Assembly (NCBI RefSeq): GCF_030818415.1 | Contig: NZ_JAUTAE010000001.1 | Coordinates: forward strand, 4,090,266 to 4,154,265 | Length of the DNA stretch: 64,000 bases | Direction of reading: 5' to 3' | From: Sphingomonas sp. SORGH_AS_0950 | GTDB lineage: Bacteria; Pseudomonadota; Alphaproteobacteria; Sphingomonadales; Sphingomonadaceae | Part shown: positions 16,848-26,984 of the stretch, piece after piece | How the letters are laid out: each line of letters starts with the position of its first letter | How positions within the stretch are numbered: position 1 is the stretch's first letter | Notes under the pieces: generated by a model | What the model was told of the DNA's origin: nothing | Databases searched by the model: none | The model's input: the letters and a program-made list of their open reading frames with translations, nothing else | Made by a program: the position numbers and the translations under genes

Positions 16848-17213
16848 TCATCCGTTTGCCGCATCCGCACAGGTCAGGACGCGCAGCAGCCACCCCTCCG
16901 CCGCCGGTTCGACCGACAGATCGGCGACGATATCGCGACCCAGCGGAATATCCGCCTCCGCCAGATCGGCCAGCCAGGCGGCCAGGGCCGGGGAGGAGGG
17001 CGCGGCCAGCGACAGGGTCGCCACCGATCCGCTGAATGTCGCCGAAGACCATGGCTCGACCGCCTGGACCGCGATCGTAACCGTACACCCCGCCTGCGCG
17101 GCATGGGCGGCAAGGACGCGGGCCAGCCTTTCGCCGCGATCGGCGGGACGCGGACGGGTGCGGCACAGGCCAGCGGAGCGGCGGGCGGGGTCCGACCAGG
17201 CGAGCGCGGTCAT
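16848..17213 (-). CDS. Hypothetical protein next to the receptor
   Basis: A 121-aa soluble protein, family not recognised. The start MTALAWSDPARRSAGLCRT overlaps the stop of the small gene upstream as ATGA, so the two are translationally coupled. Its stop is about 80 bases before the ATG of the ZnuD-like receptor, and the candidate Zur site lies in that gap. A role linked to metal uptake is possible from position only. Confidence 0.55.
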   Translation of the reverse strand: MTALAWSDPARRSAGLCRTRPRPADRGERLARVLAAHAAQAGCTVTIAVQAVEPWSSATFSGSVATLSLAAPSSPALAAWLADLAEADIPLGRDIVADLSVEPAAEGWLLRVLTCADAANG

Positions 17214-17386
17214 GCGCGATGCTCCGCGATGAAGCTGCGGACGCGCTGGACCATCTCCGGCCCCGGCTCGCGCCCGCGCCGCAGGTCGCCCACCAGTCGC
17301 GGGTCGTTGACCGCCATGCGGCCGAACTTGGTTTCCGGCATGTGGCTGGCCTTCAGATAGCGTTCGATCAACCCCAGCAATTCCAT
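17210..17386 (-). CDS. Small helix-turn-helix-like protein, 58 aa
   Basis: A 58-aa basic protein running from MELLGLIERYLKASHMP to the stop overlapping the next gene. The central part, TKFGRMAVNDPRLVGDLRRG, has the shape of a short helix-turn-helix seen in small Xre-like proteins of alphaproteobacteria. The start at 17386 follows GGGAGAACGTCC, a good ribosome binding site. It is divergent from the LexA/S24-type repressor at 17461, so both could share the control region between them. Confidence 0.55.
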   Translation of the reverse strand: MELLGLIERYLKASHMPETKFGRMAVNDPRLVGDLRRGREPGPEMVQRVRSFIAEHRA

Positions 17387-17447
17387 GGACGTTCTCCCAT
17401 TGTCCGAATCTCCGCTGTTCTTGTTCTGTTCTAATTTCCAACTTGTC

Positions 17448-17462
17448 TAGGAAAAATCCTAT
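17448..17462. promoter_or_regulatory. Palindrome over the ribosome binding site of the S24 repressor gene
   Basis: TAGGA-AAAA-TCCTA is a perfect inverted repeat covering the Shine-Dalgarno AGGA (17449-17452) and touching the ATG at 17461. It could be an operator for autoregulation or a small mRNA hairpin that limits ribosome access. Confidence 0.4.
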
Positions 17463-18096
17463 GCCTATATCGGAGGCCATGTCGGGATCGGAGATCAGGG
17501 CCACGCTCCAGGCGCTGGCGGAGCAGGCGGGCGTCAGCTTGGCCGCGCTGTCGCGCATGCTGGGGCGCAACGAGGCCTATCTCCACCAGTTCGTCCATCG
17601 CGGATCGCCGCGCATGCTGGCCGAGGGCGATCGCCGTCAGCTGGCCGAGTTCTTCGGCATCGCTGAAACGCGGCTGGGCGCGTCGGTGGAGGCGGGGCCG
17701 ATGCTGGTCCGGCGGCTCGCGGTGGCTGCCTCGGCGGGGCCGGGGGCGACCGTGGATGACGAGGTGATGATCGGGGTCGAGGCGCTCGATCGCCAGTTGG
17801 CGCGGCGGCTGGGGCTGCACGAGGGCGCCGCCTCGGTCATCCGGGTGCGGGGCGACTCGATGGCGCCGGGGCTGATGGACGGCGATCACCTGGTCGTCGA
17901 TCAGCAGGATGTCCGCCCGCCCGCGCGGGGCGGCCTCTATATCATCCGGATCGGCGAGGTGTTGATGGTCAAGCGCCTCCGTGCCGGGCCCGAGGGGCTG
18001 GTCGCCTCAAGCGACAATCCCGCCGCGCCGCCGGTGCCGCAGGGGCCGATCACGGTGATCGGGCGGGTGGTGTGGCAGATGCGCCTGCCCAGCTGA
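17461..18096 (+). CDS. LexA/S24-type transcriptional repressor
   Basis: A 211-aa regulator. The N-terminal helix-turn-helix spans about residues 15-50 (AGVSLAALSRMLGRNEAYLHQ). The C-terminal S24 peptidase domain has the catalytic Ser133 in VRGDSMAPGLMDGD and Lys171 in GEVLMVKRL. Both catalytic residues are present, so RecA-stimulated or spontaneous self-cleavage is possible. It is not LexA itself (different DNA-binding domain) and resembles phage-CI-like host regulators common in sphingomonads. Start at 17461 has AGGA at 17449; a TTG at 17443 is the alternative. Confidence 0.8.
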   Translation: MPISEAMSGSEIRATLQALAEQAGVSLAALSRMLGRNEAYLHQFVHRGSPRMLAEGDRRQLAEFFGIAETRLGASVEAGPMLVRRLAVAASAGPGATVDDEVMIGVEALDRQLARRLGLHEGAASVIRVRGDSMAPGLMDGDHLVVDQQDVRPPARGGLYIIRIGEVLMVKRLRAGPEGLVASSDNPAAPPVPQGPITVIGRVVWQMRLPS

Positions 18097-18101
18097 CGGC
18101 C

Positions 18102-18308
18102 TCAGCGGCTCCGCCACCAGAGCAGCAGCGCGACGAGGATGCCGAACCCCAGTCCGGCCAGCACGCCCAGCGTCACCTGTCCCGTCGCCAGCCCGGCAAG
18201 GATGCCGCCCACCACGCCGACCGCGATGAAGAACCCGCCCGCGGGCGCGGACGGCCGCGACGCGCGGGGCGGGGACGGCGGGGCGGAAGGGCGCTGGGGA
18301 TCGGTCAT
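18102..18308 (-). CDS. Small membrane protein
   Basis: A 68-aa product: a Pro-rich cytoplasmic head (MTDPQRPSAPPSPPRASRPS) then two hydrophobic helices (FFIAVGVVGGILAGLATG and VLAGLGFGILVALLLWW) and a short basic tail. It converges on the S24 repressor gene with a five-base gap. Function unknown. Confidence 0.6.
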   Translation of the reverse strand: MTDPQRPSAPPSPPRASRPSAPAGGFFIAVGVVGGILAGLATGQVTLGVLAGLGFGILVALLLWWRSR

Positions 18309-18445
18309 GGTGACCGTCCTCGCACGATGCGCCGGGCGAGGCCAGCCGTCCCGCGACGGGGCGCGCGGCACAGGCCAAGGGGACTGGCGAAAAACGGAAA
18401 TCCGGATTAGGGACGCCAGCGAAACGGCACGGTTCAGGAGTGTAT

Positions 18446-18676
18446 ATGCCCGATCGCGGCGGCGGCTTTCAGGTTCCTCCCTTCGTCACCGACACCGATG
18501 TGGCGACTGCGGCGGAGATGATGGAGACGTTCGGCGAATCGGCGGGCGGAGAAGCGGCGGCGCGCGCGGGGCGTAGCCGCGACCTGGGCAACCACATCCA
18601 TTTCTGCCGCTGGCGCCAGATCGAGCGTCTGATCGGCCTGTTGTCCAGCGAAGAGGCGTTCGGCACCGTTCATTGA
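18446..18676 (+). CDS. Short conserved hypothetical protein, 76 aa
   Basis: AGGAG at 18436-18440 precedes the ATG at 18446 at normal spacing. The product ends in GNHIHFCRWRQIERLIGLLS, a block I associate with short sphingomonad proteins of unknown function, and has no signal peptide or membrane span. It precedes tamA by about 110 bases on the same strand. Confidence 0.6.
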   Translation: MPDRGGGFQVPPFVTDTDVATAAEMMETFGESAGGEAAARAGRSRDLGNHIHFCRWRQIERLIGLLSSEEAFGTVH

Positions 18677-18789
18677 TGCGGGCCGGGCGGCACGCGGACC
18701 ATGGCGCGCGACGTCCGGCGCGGCAAATCTGTTCAACCGAGCGTGCCGGGGGGTGTCGCTGCCGCTCCGTCGCGGCTAGGGACTGGGCC

Positions 18790-20805
18790 ATGATGGTCCG
18801 CGTCGGGCGGCCGCGCCGATCGGTCGCCATCCTTTGTATTGCCATGGAAATGGGCGGAATCGCCTGGACGGGCCAGGCGCGTGCCCAGACGGTCCCGGTC
18901 GGTGCCAACCCCGCGCCGTCCTCGACCGCGCCCGCCGCGCAGACGACGCCGGACGCCATCGATCCGACGATGCTCGACCCGTCCGCGCCGCTTGCGCCGC
19001 TGCCCGAGATCGGGGTGGCCTGGCCCGACCTGTCGACCGCGCCGGGCGATCCGTCCGCGACGATCGCGGCGACGGTCGATGCGGCGGCGGAGCGGCGTTA
19101 TCGCTGGCGGGTCGAGGGGATCGACGGCGCGGGGGACCTGCTCCGCAAGCGGTTCGACGAGCTGTCCAGCCTCCACACCAATGACAGCGATCCCGCCAAC
19201 GCCGCGCAGCTCGACCGCCGCGCGCGCGAGGATGCCGCGCTGCTGACCAATTTGCTGCGCGGCGCGGGCTATTATGATGCGCAGGTCGCGACGCGGATCG
19301 AACCCGGCGAGGTGCCGACCGTGCTGCTGCAGGCGACGCCGGGCACTCTGTACCGTTTCGCCGGGGTGACGCTCGACGGGGTGCAGAGGGCGGGGGACAA
19401 GGCCGCGCCGCTGACGCAGGCGTTCGGCATCAAGCCGGGCGATCCGGTCGACGCCGATACCATCGTCGCGGGCGAGGCGGCCCTGAAGGCGGCGGTGGGC
19501 GAGGCGGGCTTTCCCTTCGCCAAGGTCGGCGATCCGCAGATCGTGGTCGATCGCGCCGCGCGCACCGCGACGCTGGACCTGTCGATCGCACCGGGCACGC
19601 CGCGCCGTTACGGGCGGATCGTCACGACCAGCGACCGGCTGTTCGACGCGGAGCATGTCCAGGACATTGCGCGCTTCCGCCCCGGCGATCCCTATGACTC
19701 GGCCGGGCTGGACGATCTGCGCCGCGCGCTGGTGCAGACCGGGCTCGTCTCCTCGGTCCAGGTCAAGCCGGTGCCCGGCGACACGCCCGAGACGGTCAAT
19801 GTCGCGGTCACGCTGGAACCCGCGCCGTCGCATACCATCGCGGGCGAGCTGGGCTATGGCACCGGCGAGGGCGCGCGCGCGGCGATCAACTGGACCGATC
19901 GCAACCTCTTCCCGCCCGAGGGCGCGCTGACCCTGCGCAGTGTGCTGGGCACGCGCGAGCAGCTCGGCTCGGTGGTGTTCCGGCGCAACAACTTCAACGG
20001 CCGCGACCGGGTGCTGACCGCGCAGTTCGCCGCCGCGCATCTGCTGCGCGACGCCTATGAGGCCAAGACGCTGTCGCTGTCGGCCAGCCTGGAGCGGCAG
20101 ACCAACATCTTCTTCCAGAAGACCTGGACCTGGTCGCTGGGCGGCGAGCTGCTGACCTCGGACGAGCGCGACGTGATCGAGTCGACCGGCCAGCCGCGCC
20201 GACGGACCTTCTTCATCGGCGCATTGCCGACCAGCCTCAACTATGACGGATCGGACGACCTGCTGAACCCGACGCGCGGCTTCCGGCTGGGCGGGCGGCT
20301 GAGCCCCGAATTGTCGTTGCAGGGGGCGGCGTTCGGCTATGCGCGGACGCAGGTCGATGCCAGCATCTATCGCCCGTTCGGCGACCGGGTGGTGCTGGCG
20401 GCGCGCACCCGGCTGGGGACGATCCTGGGCGCGCCGCGCGACCAGATCGCGCCGTCGCGGCGTTTCTATGCGGGCGGCGGCGCGTCGGTGCGCGGCTATG
20501 GCTTTCAGGCGATCGGGCCGCGCGATGCCAATAACGACCCCATTGGCGGGCGCAGCCTAGCGGAATTCTCGATCGAGGCGCGGGTCAGGGCGTTCGGCAA
20601 TTTCGGCATCGTGCCCTTTCTCGACGCGGGCAATATCGCGACCTCGCCGCTGCCGCGCCTGACCGGGCTGCGCTTCGGCACCGGACTGGGAGTGCGCTAT
20701 TACTCCAATTTCGGACCGATCCGCCTCGATCTCGGCACGCCGCTCAACCCGCAAAAGGGGGATAGCCGGGTCGCCGTCTATGTCTCGCTGGGACAGGCAT
20801 TTTGA
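18790..20805 (+). CDS. tamA: Outer membrane assembly protein TamA (BamA superfamily)
   Basis: A 671-aa Omp85 protein. A signal peptide ends near residue 33 (GQARAQT). POTRA domains occupy about residues 90-350 (GVTLDGVQRAGDKAAPLTQA). The 16-strand barrel follows, ending in RVAVYVSLGQAF with the C-terminal Phe needed for barrel insertion. The motif YAGGGASVRGYGFQAIGPRD is the conserved RGY-containing strand of the family. TamA works with TamB, encoded next with a four-base overlap, to place outer membrane proteins or lipids. The ATG at 18790 was chosen; 18793 is equally possible. Confidence 0.88.
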   Translation: MMVRVGRPRRSVAILCIAMEMGGIAWTGQARAQTVPVGANPAPSSTAPAAQTTPDAIDPTMLDPSAPLAPLPEIGVAWPDLSTAPGDPSATIAATVDAAAERRYRWRVEGIDGAGDLLRKRFDELSSLHTNDSDPANAAQLDRRAREDAALLTNLLRGAGYYDAQVATRIEPGEVPTVLLQATPGTLYRFAGVTLDGVQRAGDKAAPLTQAFGIKPGDPVDADTIVAGEAALKAAVGEAGFPFAKVGDPQIVVDRAARTATLDLSIAPGTPRRYGRIVTTSDRLFDAEHVQDIARFRPGDPYDSAGLDDLRRALVQTGLVSSVQVKPVPGDTPETVNVAVTLEPAPSHTIAGELGYGTGEGARAAINWTDRNLFPPEGALTLRSVLGTREQLGSVVFRRNNFNGRDRVLTAQFAAAHLLRDAYEAKTLSLSASLERQTNIFFQKTWTWSLGGELLTSDERDVIESTGQPRRRTFFIGALPTSLNYDGSDDLLNPTRGFRLGGRLSPELSLQGAAFGYARTQVDASIYRPFGDRVVLAARTRLGTILGAPRDQIAPSRRFYAGGGASVRGYGFQAIGPRDANNDPIGGRSLAEFSIEARVRAFGNFGIVPFLDAGNIATSPLPRLTGLRFGTGLGVRYYSNFGPIRLDLGTPLNPQKGDSRVAVYVSLGQAF

Positions 20806-23800
20806 ACGAGGGGGAGGATCTGCCCGCCGATCCGCCGGTGATCGCGCGCCGGTTCCGCTGGGGTCGGGCGCTGGCGATCCTGACGGCGCTGGTGCTGGCC
20901 ACGATCGGCGCCGCGCTGATGATCGTCGATACCGCGATCGGCCATCGCTGGGTCGCCGACCGGATCGGGGCGATCCGCACCCCGACTGGCCTGCGCTTCT
21001 CGGTCGGACGGATCGAAGGGTCGCTCTATTCGGACATGCGGCTGGTCGATCTGCGCGTCTATGATCTGGACGGCCTGCTGGTCCGGGTGCCGCGGGCGCG
21101 GCTGGACTGGCGGCCGTTGAACTGGGCGCGGGGGGCGCTCGACATCCGCGCGGTCGAAGCGCCGCTCGCCACGCTCTATCATGTGCCGCACACCCGCCGC
21201 ACCGGGCGCGACACGCCGATCCTGCCCGATTTCGATATCCGCATCGACCGGCTCCATCTCGACCGGCTGGTCCTCGCGCCCGCCGTGCTGGGCCGTCGGC
21301 GGGTGGCGCGGATCGATGGACGCGCGGACATTCGCGACGGCCGGGCGCTCGTCGCGCTCGACGGCGCGGTGGCGGGCAGCGACCGGCTTCGCCTGCGGCT
21401 GGACGCGCAGCCCGACCGCGACCGGTTCGACCTGGCGGTTCAGGCGCGGGGGCGGGCCGGGGGCGTGTTGTCGCGGCTGTCGGGCGCGCGCGCGCCGGTG
21501 TCGCTCGACGTTGCGGGCAAGGGCAGCTGGACCCGCTGGGACGGGCGCGCGCATGGCCTGATCGCGCAGCGGCGCGCGGCCGACCTGACGCTGTCGGCGC
21601 GGGCGGGGCACTATGCCCTATCGGGTTATCTCACCCCCTCGCTGATCCTGCGCGGGCGGTTGCAGCGCCTGACCGCGCCGCGCGTGACGCTGGCCGGGCA
21701 AGCCGATTTCGCCGACCGCCGCCTGACCGGCGCGCTGGCGCTGCGCTCGGCCGCCTTGCGGGCGCGGGCGACGGGGACGGTCGATCTGGGCGCCAACCGT
21801 TTCGACGGCCTGCGGGTGGAGGCGCGCCTGCTCCGGCCCGAAGCGTTGTTCGCCAATATGCGCGGACAGGCGATCGCGCTGCGCCTGCGGCTGGACGGCG
21901 CGTTGGACCGGGCGGCCTTCGACTATCGGCTGGCGGCCACCCGCTTCTCGTTCGATCGCACGGGGTTCGACGGCGCGCTGGCTGAGGGGCGGGGGCGGTT
22001 GAGCGGCGGCTGGCCGCTGACCCTGCCGGTCCGGTTCACCGCCGCGCGGGTGACGGGGGTCGGCGAAGCGGCGGGCGGCATATTGCGCCGCCTGTCGGTG
22101 GCGGGCGACCTGCGCATCACGCCGCGGGCGATCGTCGGACAGGGGCTTGCGCTGCGCTCGGACAGGCTGGCGGGGCGGCTGGGCCTGCGGATCGACCTGA
22201 CCAACGGCCGCTACGATGTCGCGCTGGACGGCGCGCTCCAGCGTTATCTGATCCCCGGCCTGGGCATCGTCGACGTCCGCTCCAAACTGACCGCCGTGCC
22301 GGGTGCGGGCGGCCATGGCACGCGCATCGTCGGGCGCGGCGAGGCGCAGGTCCGTCGCCTCGACAACAGCTTCCTGCGGTCGCTGGCGGGTGGATTGCCG
22401 CGCCTGACCACCGATCTGGAGCGCGGGCCGGACGGCGTCTTTCATTTCCATCGGCTGGTGCTGACCGGCCCGGATATCCGGCTGACCGGCGAGGCGATCC
22501 GCCGGACCGACGGCAGCTTCCGCTTCGTCGGGGGCGGGCGGCAGCGCAGCTATGGCCCGGTGCAGATGACGCTGGACGGGCGGATCGACCGGCCGACGCT
22601 GGACCTGATCCTTGCCCAGCCCAATGCCGCGCTGGGCCTTGCCAATGTCCGCGCGCATCTCGACCCCACCGACCAGGGCTTTGCGGTCCGCGCCAATGGC
22701 GGATCGCGCCTGGGCCCGTTCCGCCTGACCGGCGCGATCCTGCTGCCGCGCGGGCAGGATGCGGTGATCCAGTTCCAGCCGCTGGAGGTCGCCGGTGCCA
22801 GGGCGACCGGCGCGCTAACCGTGGCGCAGGGCGGCTTTGTCGGACAGCTGGGCGTGGCGGGCGGCGGGCTGTCGGGCGAATTGCTGTTCCGGCCCGCCAA
22901 TGGCGTGCAGCGGATCGAAACCCATCTGGCGGCGCGACAGGCGCAGATCGCGGGCGTGGCGGTCCGTCAGGGGCGGCTCGACCTGATCGCGCTGCTCGAT
23001 CCCGCCGGGGCCTCGGTCGAGGCGTCGGCGCGTGCGCAGGGGGTGCGGCACGGTGCCTTCCACATCGCGCAGATGACCGGCACCGCGCGACTGCGTGGCG
23101 GGACGGGCGAGGTGCGGGTCGGCATTTCGGGGTCGCGCGGTCGCGCTTTCGCGATCCAGACCGTGACGCAGGTGACGCCGGGGCGGCTGTCGATGACCGC
23201 GCAGGGCACGCTCGACCGGCGTCCGCTGCAATTCCTGTCGCCCGCCGTGGTCACGCGCGCGACGGCGACAGCTGGACCCTGGCACCGACACGGTTGGCTT
23301 TTGCGGGGGGCGAGGCGAAGCTGGCCGGGCGGCTCGACGCCGATGGCGTGGAGGTGCAGGCGGGGCTGTCCCGGATGCCGCTGGCCGTGCTCGACATCGG
23401 TTATCCGGGCCTCGGGCTGGGGGGCAGCGCCAGCGGGACGCTGACCCTGCGCCGGGCGGGCGGGGCGCCGACCGGCAAGGTCGACCTGACCATTCGCGGG
23501 CTGACGCGCGCGGGACTGGTGCTGAATTCGCGGCCGATCGACATGGGGGTGGCGGGGGTATTGTCCGCCGACCGGCTGGGCGTGCGCGCGGTCATGGCGT
23601 CGGGCGGGCGGATCGTCGGGCGCGGCCAGGCGCTGCTGGTGCCTGCCGGACAGGGCGATTGGGCCAGCCGGATGCAGACCGGGCAGCTGATCGCGCAGCT
23701 ACGCTATGCCGGGCCCGCCGATACGCTGTGGCGGCTGACCGGGGTCGAGCTGTTCGATCTGTCGGGGCCGGTGGCGATCGGCGCGGATGTCGGCGGCTCG

Positions 23801-24967
23801 CTTCGCCAGCCGGTCATCCGGGGGGCGGTGCGCGCGACCGGCGCGCGGATCGAAAGCGCGACGACCGGCACCGTCCTGACCGACGTCCAGGCCAGCGGCC
23901 GGTTCGGCGGATCGCGGCTGGTGATCGACCGGTTCGCCGCGCAGGCGGGGCGCGAGGGGCGGGTCAGCGGCAACGGCCAGTTCGACTTCGCCGCCGCCCA
24001 TGGCATCGGCCTCGACCTCTCGCTCCAGGCCAGCCGCGCGGCGATGATCGCGCGTGACGATATTGCCGCGACGGTGACCGGGCCGCTGACCTTCCATTCG
24101 GACGGGACGGGCGGCACGATCGCGGGCGACGTGGTGCTCGACAGCAGCCGTTATCGCCTGGGCCGCGCCTCCGCCGCGACGGCGGTGCCGCAGCTCAACA
24201 TCCGCGAGATCAACGTTCCCGGCGGCGGCGAGGAGGACGATGCTCCGCGCAAGCCCTGGACGCTGGACGTCCGCGCGCGCGCCTCGGGCGGGTTGATCGT
24301 CTCCGGGCTGGGCCTCAACAGCGAATGGTCGGCGGACCTGAAGATCGGCGGCACGCCCGACAATCCCGCGATCACCGGACAGGCGACGCTGATCCGCGGC
24401 GATTACGACTTTGCGGGCCGCGAGTTCGATCTGGCGCGCGGCATCATCCGCTTCGGCGGCGAGGTGCCCGCCAACCCCGCGCTCGACATCGCGGCCAATG
24501 CCAATGTCCAGGGGCTGAGCGCCTCGATCCGCGTCACCGGCACCGCGCTGAAGCCCGAGATCGGCTTTTCCAGCACCCCCGCGCTGCCCAATGACGAGCT
24601 GTTGTCGCGCCTGTTGTTCGGCACCTCGATCGCCAAGCTGTCCGCGCCCGAGGCGTTGCAGCTTGCCGCCGCCGTCGCCGCGCTTCAGGATGGCGGGGGC
24701 GGGCTGAACCCGATCAACGCGGTGCGCCGGGCGGCGGGGCTCGATCGGCTGCGCGTGCTGCCCGCCGATGTGCAGCTGGGGCGCGGCACGTCGGTGGCGG
24801 CGGGCAAATATATCACCCGGCGCCTCTATGCCGAGATCGTGACCGACGGTCAGGGCTATTCCGCGACCCAGGTCGAGTTCCAGGTCACCCGCTGGCTTTC
24901 GCTGCTCTCCAGCATCTCGACGCTGGGGCGGCAGAGCCTGAACGTGCGCATCTCGAAGGATTATTGA
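20802..24967 (+). pseudogene. tamB: Translocation/assembly module protein TamB, split by a one-base frameshift
   Basis: TamB is a long inner-membrane-anchored beta-groove protein spanning the periplasm. The first frame (20802 to about 23260) has a cytoplasmic head, one membrane helix (ALAILTALVLATIGAALMIV) and repeats. The second frame continues from about 23261 as DGDSWTLAPTRLAFAGGEAK through the C-terminal DUF490 domain to LNVRISKDY at 24967. Continuity at the join is exact except for a -1 shift in the run TCACGCGCGCGACGGCGAC (23251-23269). With one base added the product is about 1388 aa, normal for the family. Start is TTG at 20802, overlapping the tamA stop. Either a sequencing indel or a real null. 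Confidence 0.85.
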
Positions 24968-25009
24968 GGCGTTGCGCTTGCCACCATGTCGAACAGGAGC
25001 CTGAACCCC

Positions 25010-25984
25010 ATGGAAAAGACCGCGTTCATCGACAAGACCGGCGGCCCCGAGGTGATCCGGTGGCGCGAGCACGAACTGCCCCCGCCCGGCCCCGGCGAGG
25101 TTCGCATGCGTCACCATGCGGTGGGCCTGAACTATATCGACACCTATCACCGCAGCGGGCTCTATCCCATCGACCTGCCGGGCGGGCTGGGCTCGGAGGC
25201 GGCGGGCGTGGTCGAGGCGCTGGGCGAAGGCGTGACCGATTTCGCGGTGGGCGACCGCGTCGGCGTGTTCGGCCCGGCGCGCGGCGCCTATGCGACGGCC
25301 CGCAATGTCGCGGCCGATTTGCTGGTGCCCTTGCCCGACGGGGTGGATGATCGCACGGCCGCGGCGATTCTGCTGAAGGGCGCGACGACCGCGTTCCTGA
25401 TCGAGGATTGCGCCGCCGTCCAGCCGGGCTGGCCCGTGCTGGTCCATGCGGCGGCGGGTGGGGTCGGGCACCTGGCGGTCGGCTGGTTGAAAGCGATCGG
25501 CGCGACCGTCATCGCCACGGTGGGCAGTGAGGCGAAGGCCGAAAAGGCGCGCGCGGCCGGGGCCGATCACGTCATCCTGAACCGGACCGAGGATGTCGCC
25601 GCCCGGGTTCGCGAGATCACCCAGGGCCAGGGCGTGCCGGTGGCGCTGGACGGCGTGGGCAAGGCGACCTGGGGCGCCTCGCTCGACAGCATGGCGCGGC
25701 GCGGACTGGTGGTCAGCTTCGGCAATGCCTCGGGGCCGGTCGACGGGGTCCATCTGGGCCTATTGGCGGCCAAGGGCTCGCTGTTCGTCACCCGGCCGAC
25801 GCTGTTCGACTATGCGGTGACCGCCGGGGACAAGCGGCGTCTGATCGCGCGGGTCTTCGCGATGCTGGAGAAAGGCGCAATCACGCCCGAGATCGGCCAG
25901 AGCTTCGCCCTGACCGACGCGGCCGAGGCGCACCGCGCGATCGAGGCAGGCGAGACGGTGGGGAGCACGGTGCTGATCCCCTGA
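25010..25984 (+). CDS. qorA: NADPH:quinone oxidoreductase (zeta-crystallin type)
   Basis: A 324-aa MDR-superfamily enzyme without the structural zinc. HHAVGLNYIDTYHRSGLYP is the QOR signature near residue 35, and VHAAAGGVGHLAVGWLKAIG is the NADPH-binding Rossmann loop near residue 145. It reduces quinones by one electron; cytoplasmic. AGGAG at 24995-24999 fits the ATG at 25010; an ATG at 24986 would add eight residues. It follows tamB after 42 bases but is probably an independent gene. Confidence 0.85.
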   Translation: MEKTAFIDKTGGPEVIRWREHELPPPGPGEVRMRHHAVGLNYIDTYHRSGLYPIDLPGGLGSEAAGVVEALGEGVTDFAVGDRVGVFGPARGAYATARNVAADLLVPLPDGVDDRTAAAILLKGATTAFLIEDCAAVQPGWPVLVHAAAGGVGHLAVGWLKAIGATVIATVGSEAKAEKARAAGADHVILNRTEDVAARVREITQGQGVPVALDGVGKATWGASLDSMARRGLVVSFGNASGPVDGVHLGLLAAKGSLFVTRPTLFDYAVTAGDKRRLIARVFAMLEKGAITPEIGQSFALTDAAEAHRAIEAGETVGSTVLIP

Positions 25985-26061
25985 CCAAAGTCGAAGCGCC
26001 AGGAATATTCCTCGTCCGACATTCCCGTTAAGCTGGCTGAAATCGCCCATCGGAGACCCAT

Positions 26062-26679
26062 ATGATCGCGCTCCTCCCGCTCGCTCTGCTGGCCATTCAG
26101 GCCGCGCCCGCCACGCCGACGGCACCGGCCACGGTCGAAGCCCCCAGGCCCGTCATGGTCCGGGTCGCGATGCAGACCAGCCTGGGGCCGGTCGTCCTCG
26201 ACCTCGATCGCACCCATGCGCCGATCACCACCGCCAATTTCCTGCGCTATGTCGACCAGCACCGGCTGGACGGCGTGACCTTCTATCGCTCGGTCCGCGT
26301 CGCGCCCGATTTCGGCTTCGTCCAGTTCGGCATCCAGAACGAGCCCAAGCGCATCCTGCCCCCGATCGCGCATGAGCCGACGACGAAGACCGGCCTGAAG
26401 CATCTGGACGGCACCATCTCGATCGCGCGGCTGGCGCCGGGCAGCGCGCGGGGCGACTTCACCATCATGGTGGGCGCACAGCCCTCGCTCGATGCCGATC
26501 CCTCCAAGCCCGGCGACAATCTGGGCTATGCCGCCTTTGGTCATGTGGTCGAGGGGATGGACGTGATCCACAAGATCCTCGACGCGCAGACCGACGCCGC
26601 CAAGGGGCCGTTCAAGGGCGAGATGCTGGCGGCACCGGTGAAGATCCTGTCGGCCAAGCGGGTGTCGGTGACGCCGTGA
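26062..26679 (+). CDS. Exported peptidyl-prolyl cis-trans isomerase (cyclophilin)
   Basis: A 205-aa protein with a hydrophobic N-terminal signal (MIALLPLALLAIQAAPA), so probably periplasmic. The cyclophilin core shows TSLGPVVLDLDRTHAPITTA, the strand VTFYRSV, and a divergent active site: the usual FHRV is FYRSV and the GGD segment is replaced by VQFGIQN, as in several periplasmic homologues. Cis-trans isomerase activity may therefore be weak. The stop overlaps the next gene start (GTGA). Confidence 0.8.
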   Translation: MIALLPLALLAIQAAPATPTAPATVEAPRPVMVRVAMQTSLGPVVLDLDRTHAPITTANFLRYVDQHRLDGVTFYRSVRVAPDFGFVQFGIQNEPKRILPPIAHEPTTKTGLKHLDGTISIARLAPGSARGDFTIMVGAQPSLDADPSKPGDNLGYAAFGHVVEGMDVIHKILDAQTDAAKGPFKGEMLAAPVKILSAKRVSVTP

Positions 26680-26984
26680 GCGACAGGCTGCTGATCATCG
26701 GCACGGTGCGGCTGCCGCCGGACAATCTGGACGCCGCCCGCCCCGTCATGCGCCGCATGGTCGAGGCCAGCCGCGCCGAGCCGGGATGCCTGGAATATGG
26801 CTATGCCGAGGACGTGCTCGACCCCGGCCTCATCCATGTGAAGGAGATATGGGCCGATCAGGCGGCGCTGGATGCGCATTTCGCGTCGCCGCATATCGCC
26901 GAATGGCGGGCGGCATGGCCGGCATTGGGCATCGGTGAGCGTGATCTGCGGGTCTATACGGTCGGGGAAGCCCGCCCTGTGTGA
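26676..26984 (+). CDS. ABM-domain protein, putative quinol monooxygenase
   Basis: A 102-aa dimeric ferredoxin-like protein of the antibiotic biosynthesis monooxygenase group. MVEASRAEPGCLEYGYAED and VKEIWADQAALDAHFASPH are the usual family blocks, including the conserved His in AHF. GTG start at 26676 overlaps the cyclophilin stop, so the genes are coupled. The substrate is unknown; many members act as stress-related monooxygenases or are inactive. Confidence 0.75.
   Translation: MSDRLLIIGTVRLPPDNLDAARPVMRRMVEASRAEPGCLEYGYAEDVLDPGLIHVKEIWADQAALDAHFASPHIAEWRAAWPALGIGERDLRVYTVGEARPV

Noticed and set aside
14976..17360. Plus-strand 794-codon frame opposite the TonB-dependent receptor
   Set aside because: It shadows the receptor and the small genes upstream and has no domain resemblance; the receptor has a signal peptide, plug and barrel.
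23699..25753. Minus-strand 684-codon frame across tamB and the quinone oxidoreductase
   Set aside because: It lies antisense to two recognised genes and has composition typical of shadow frames.
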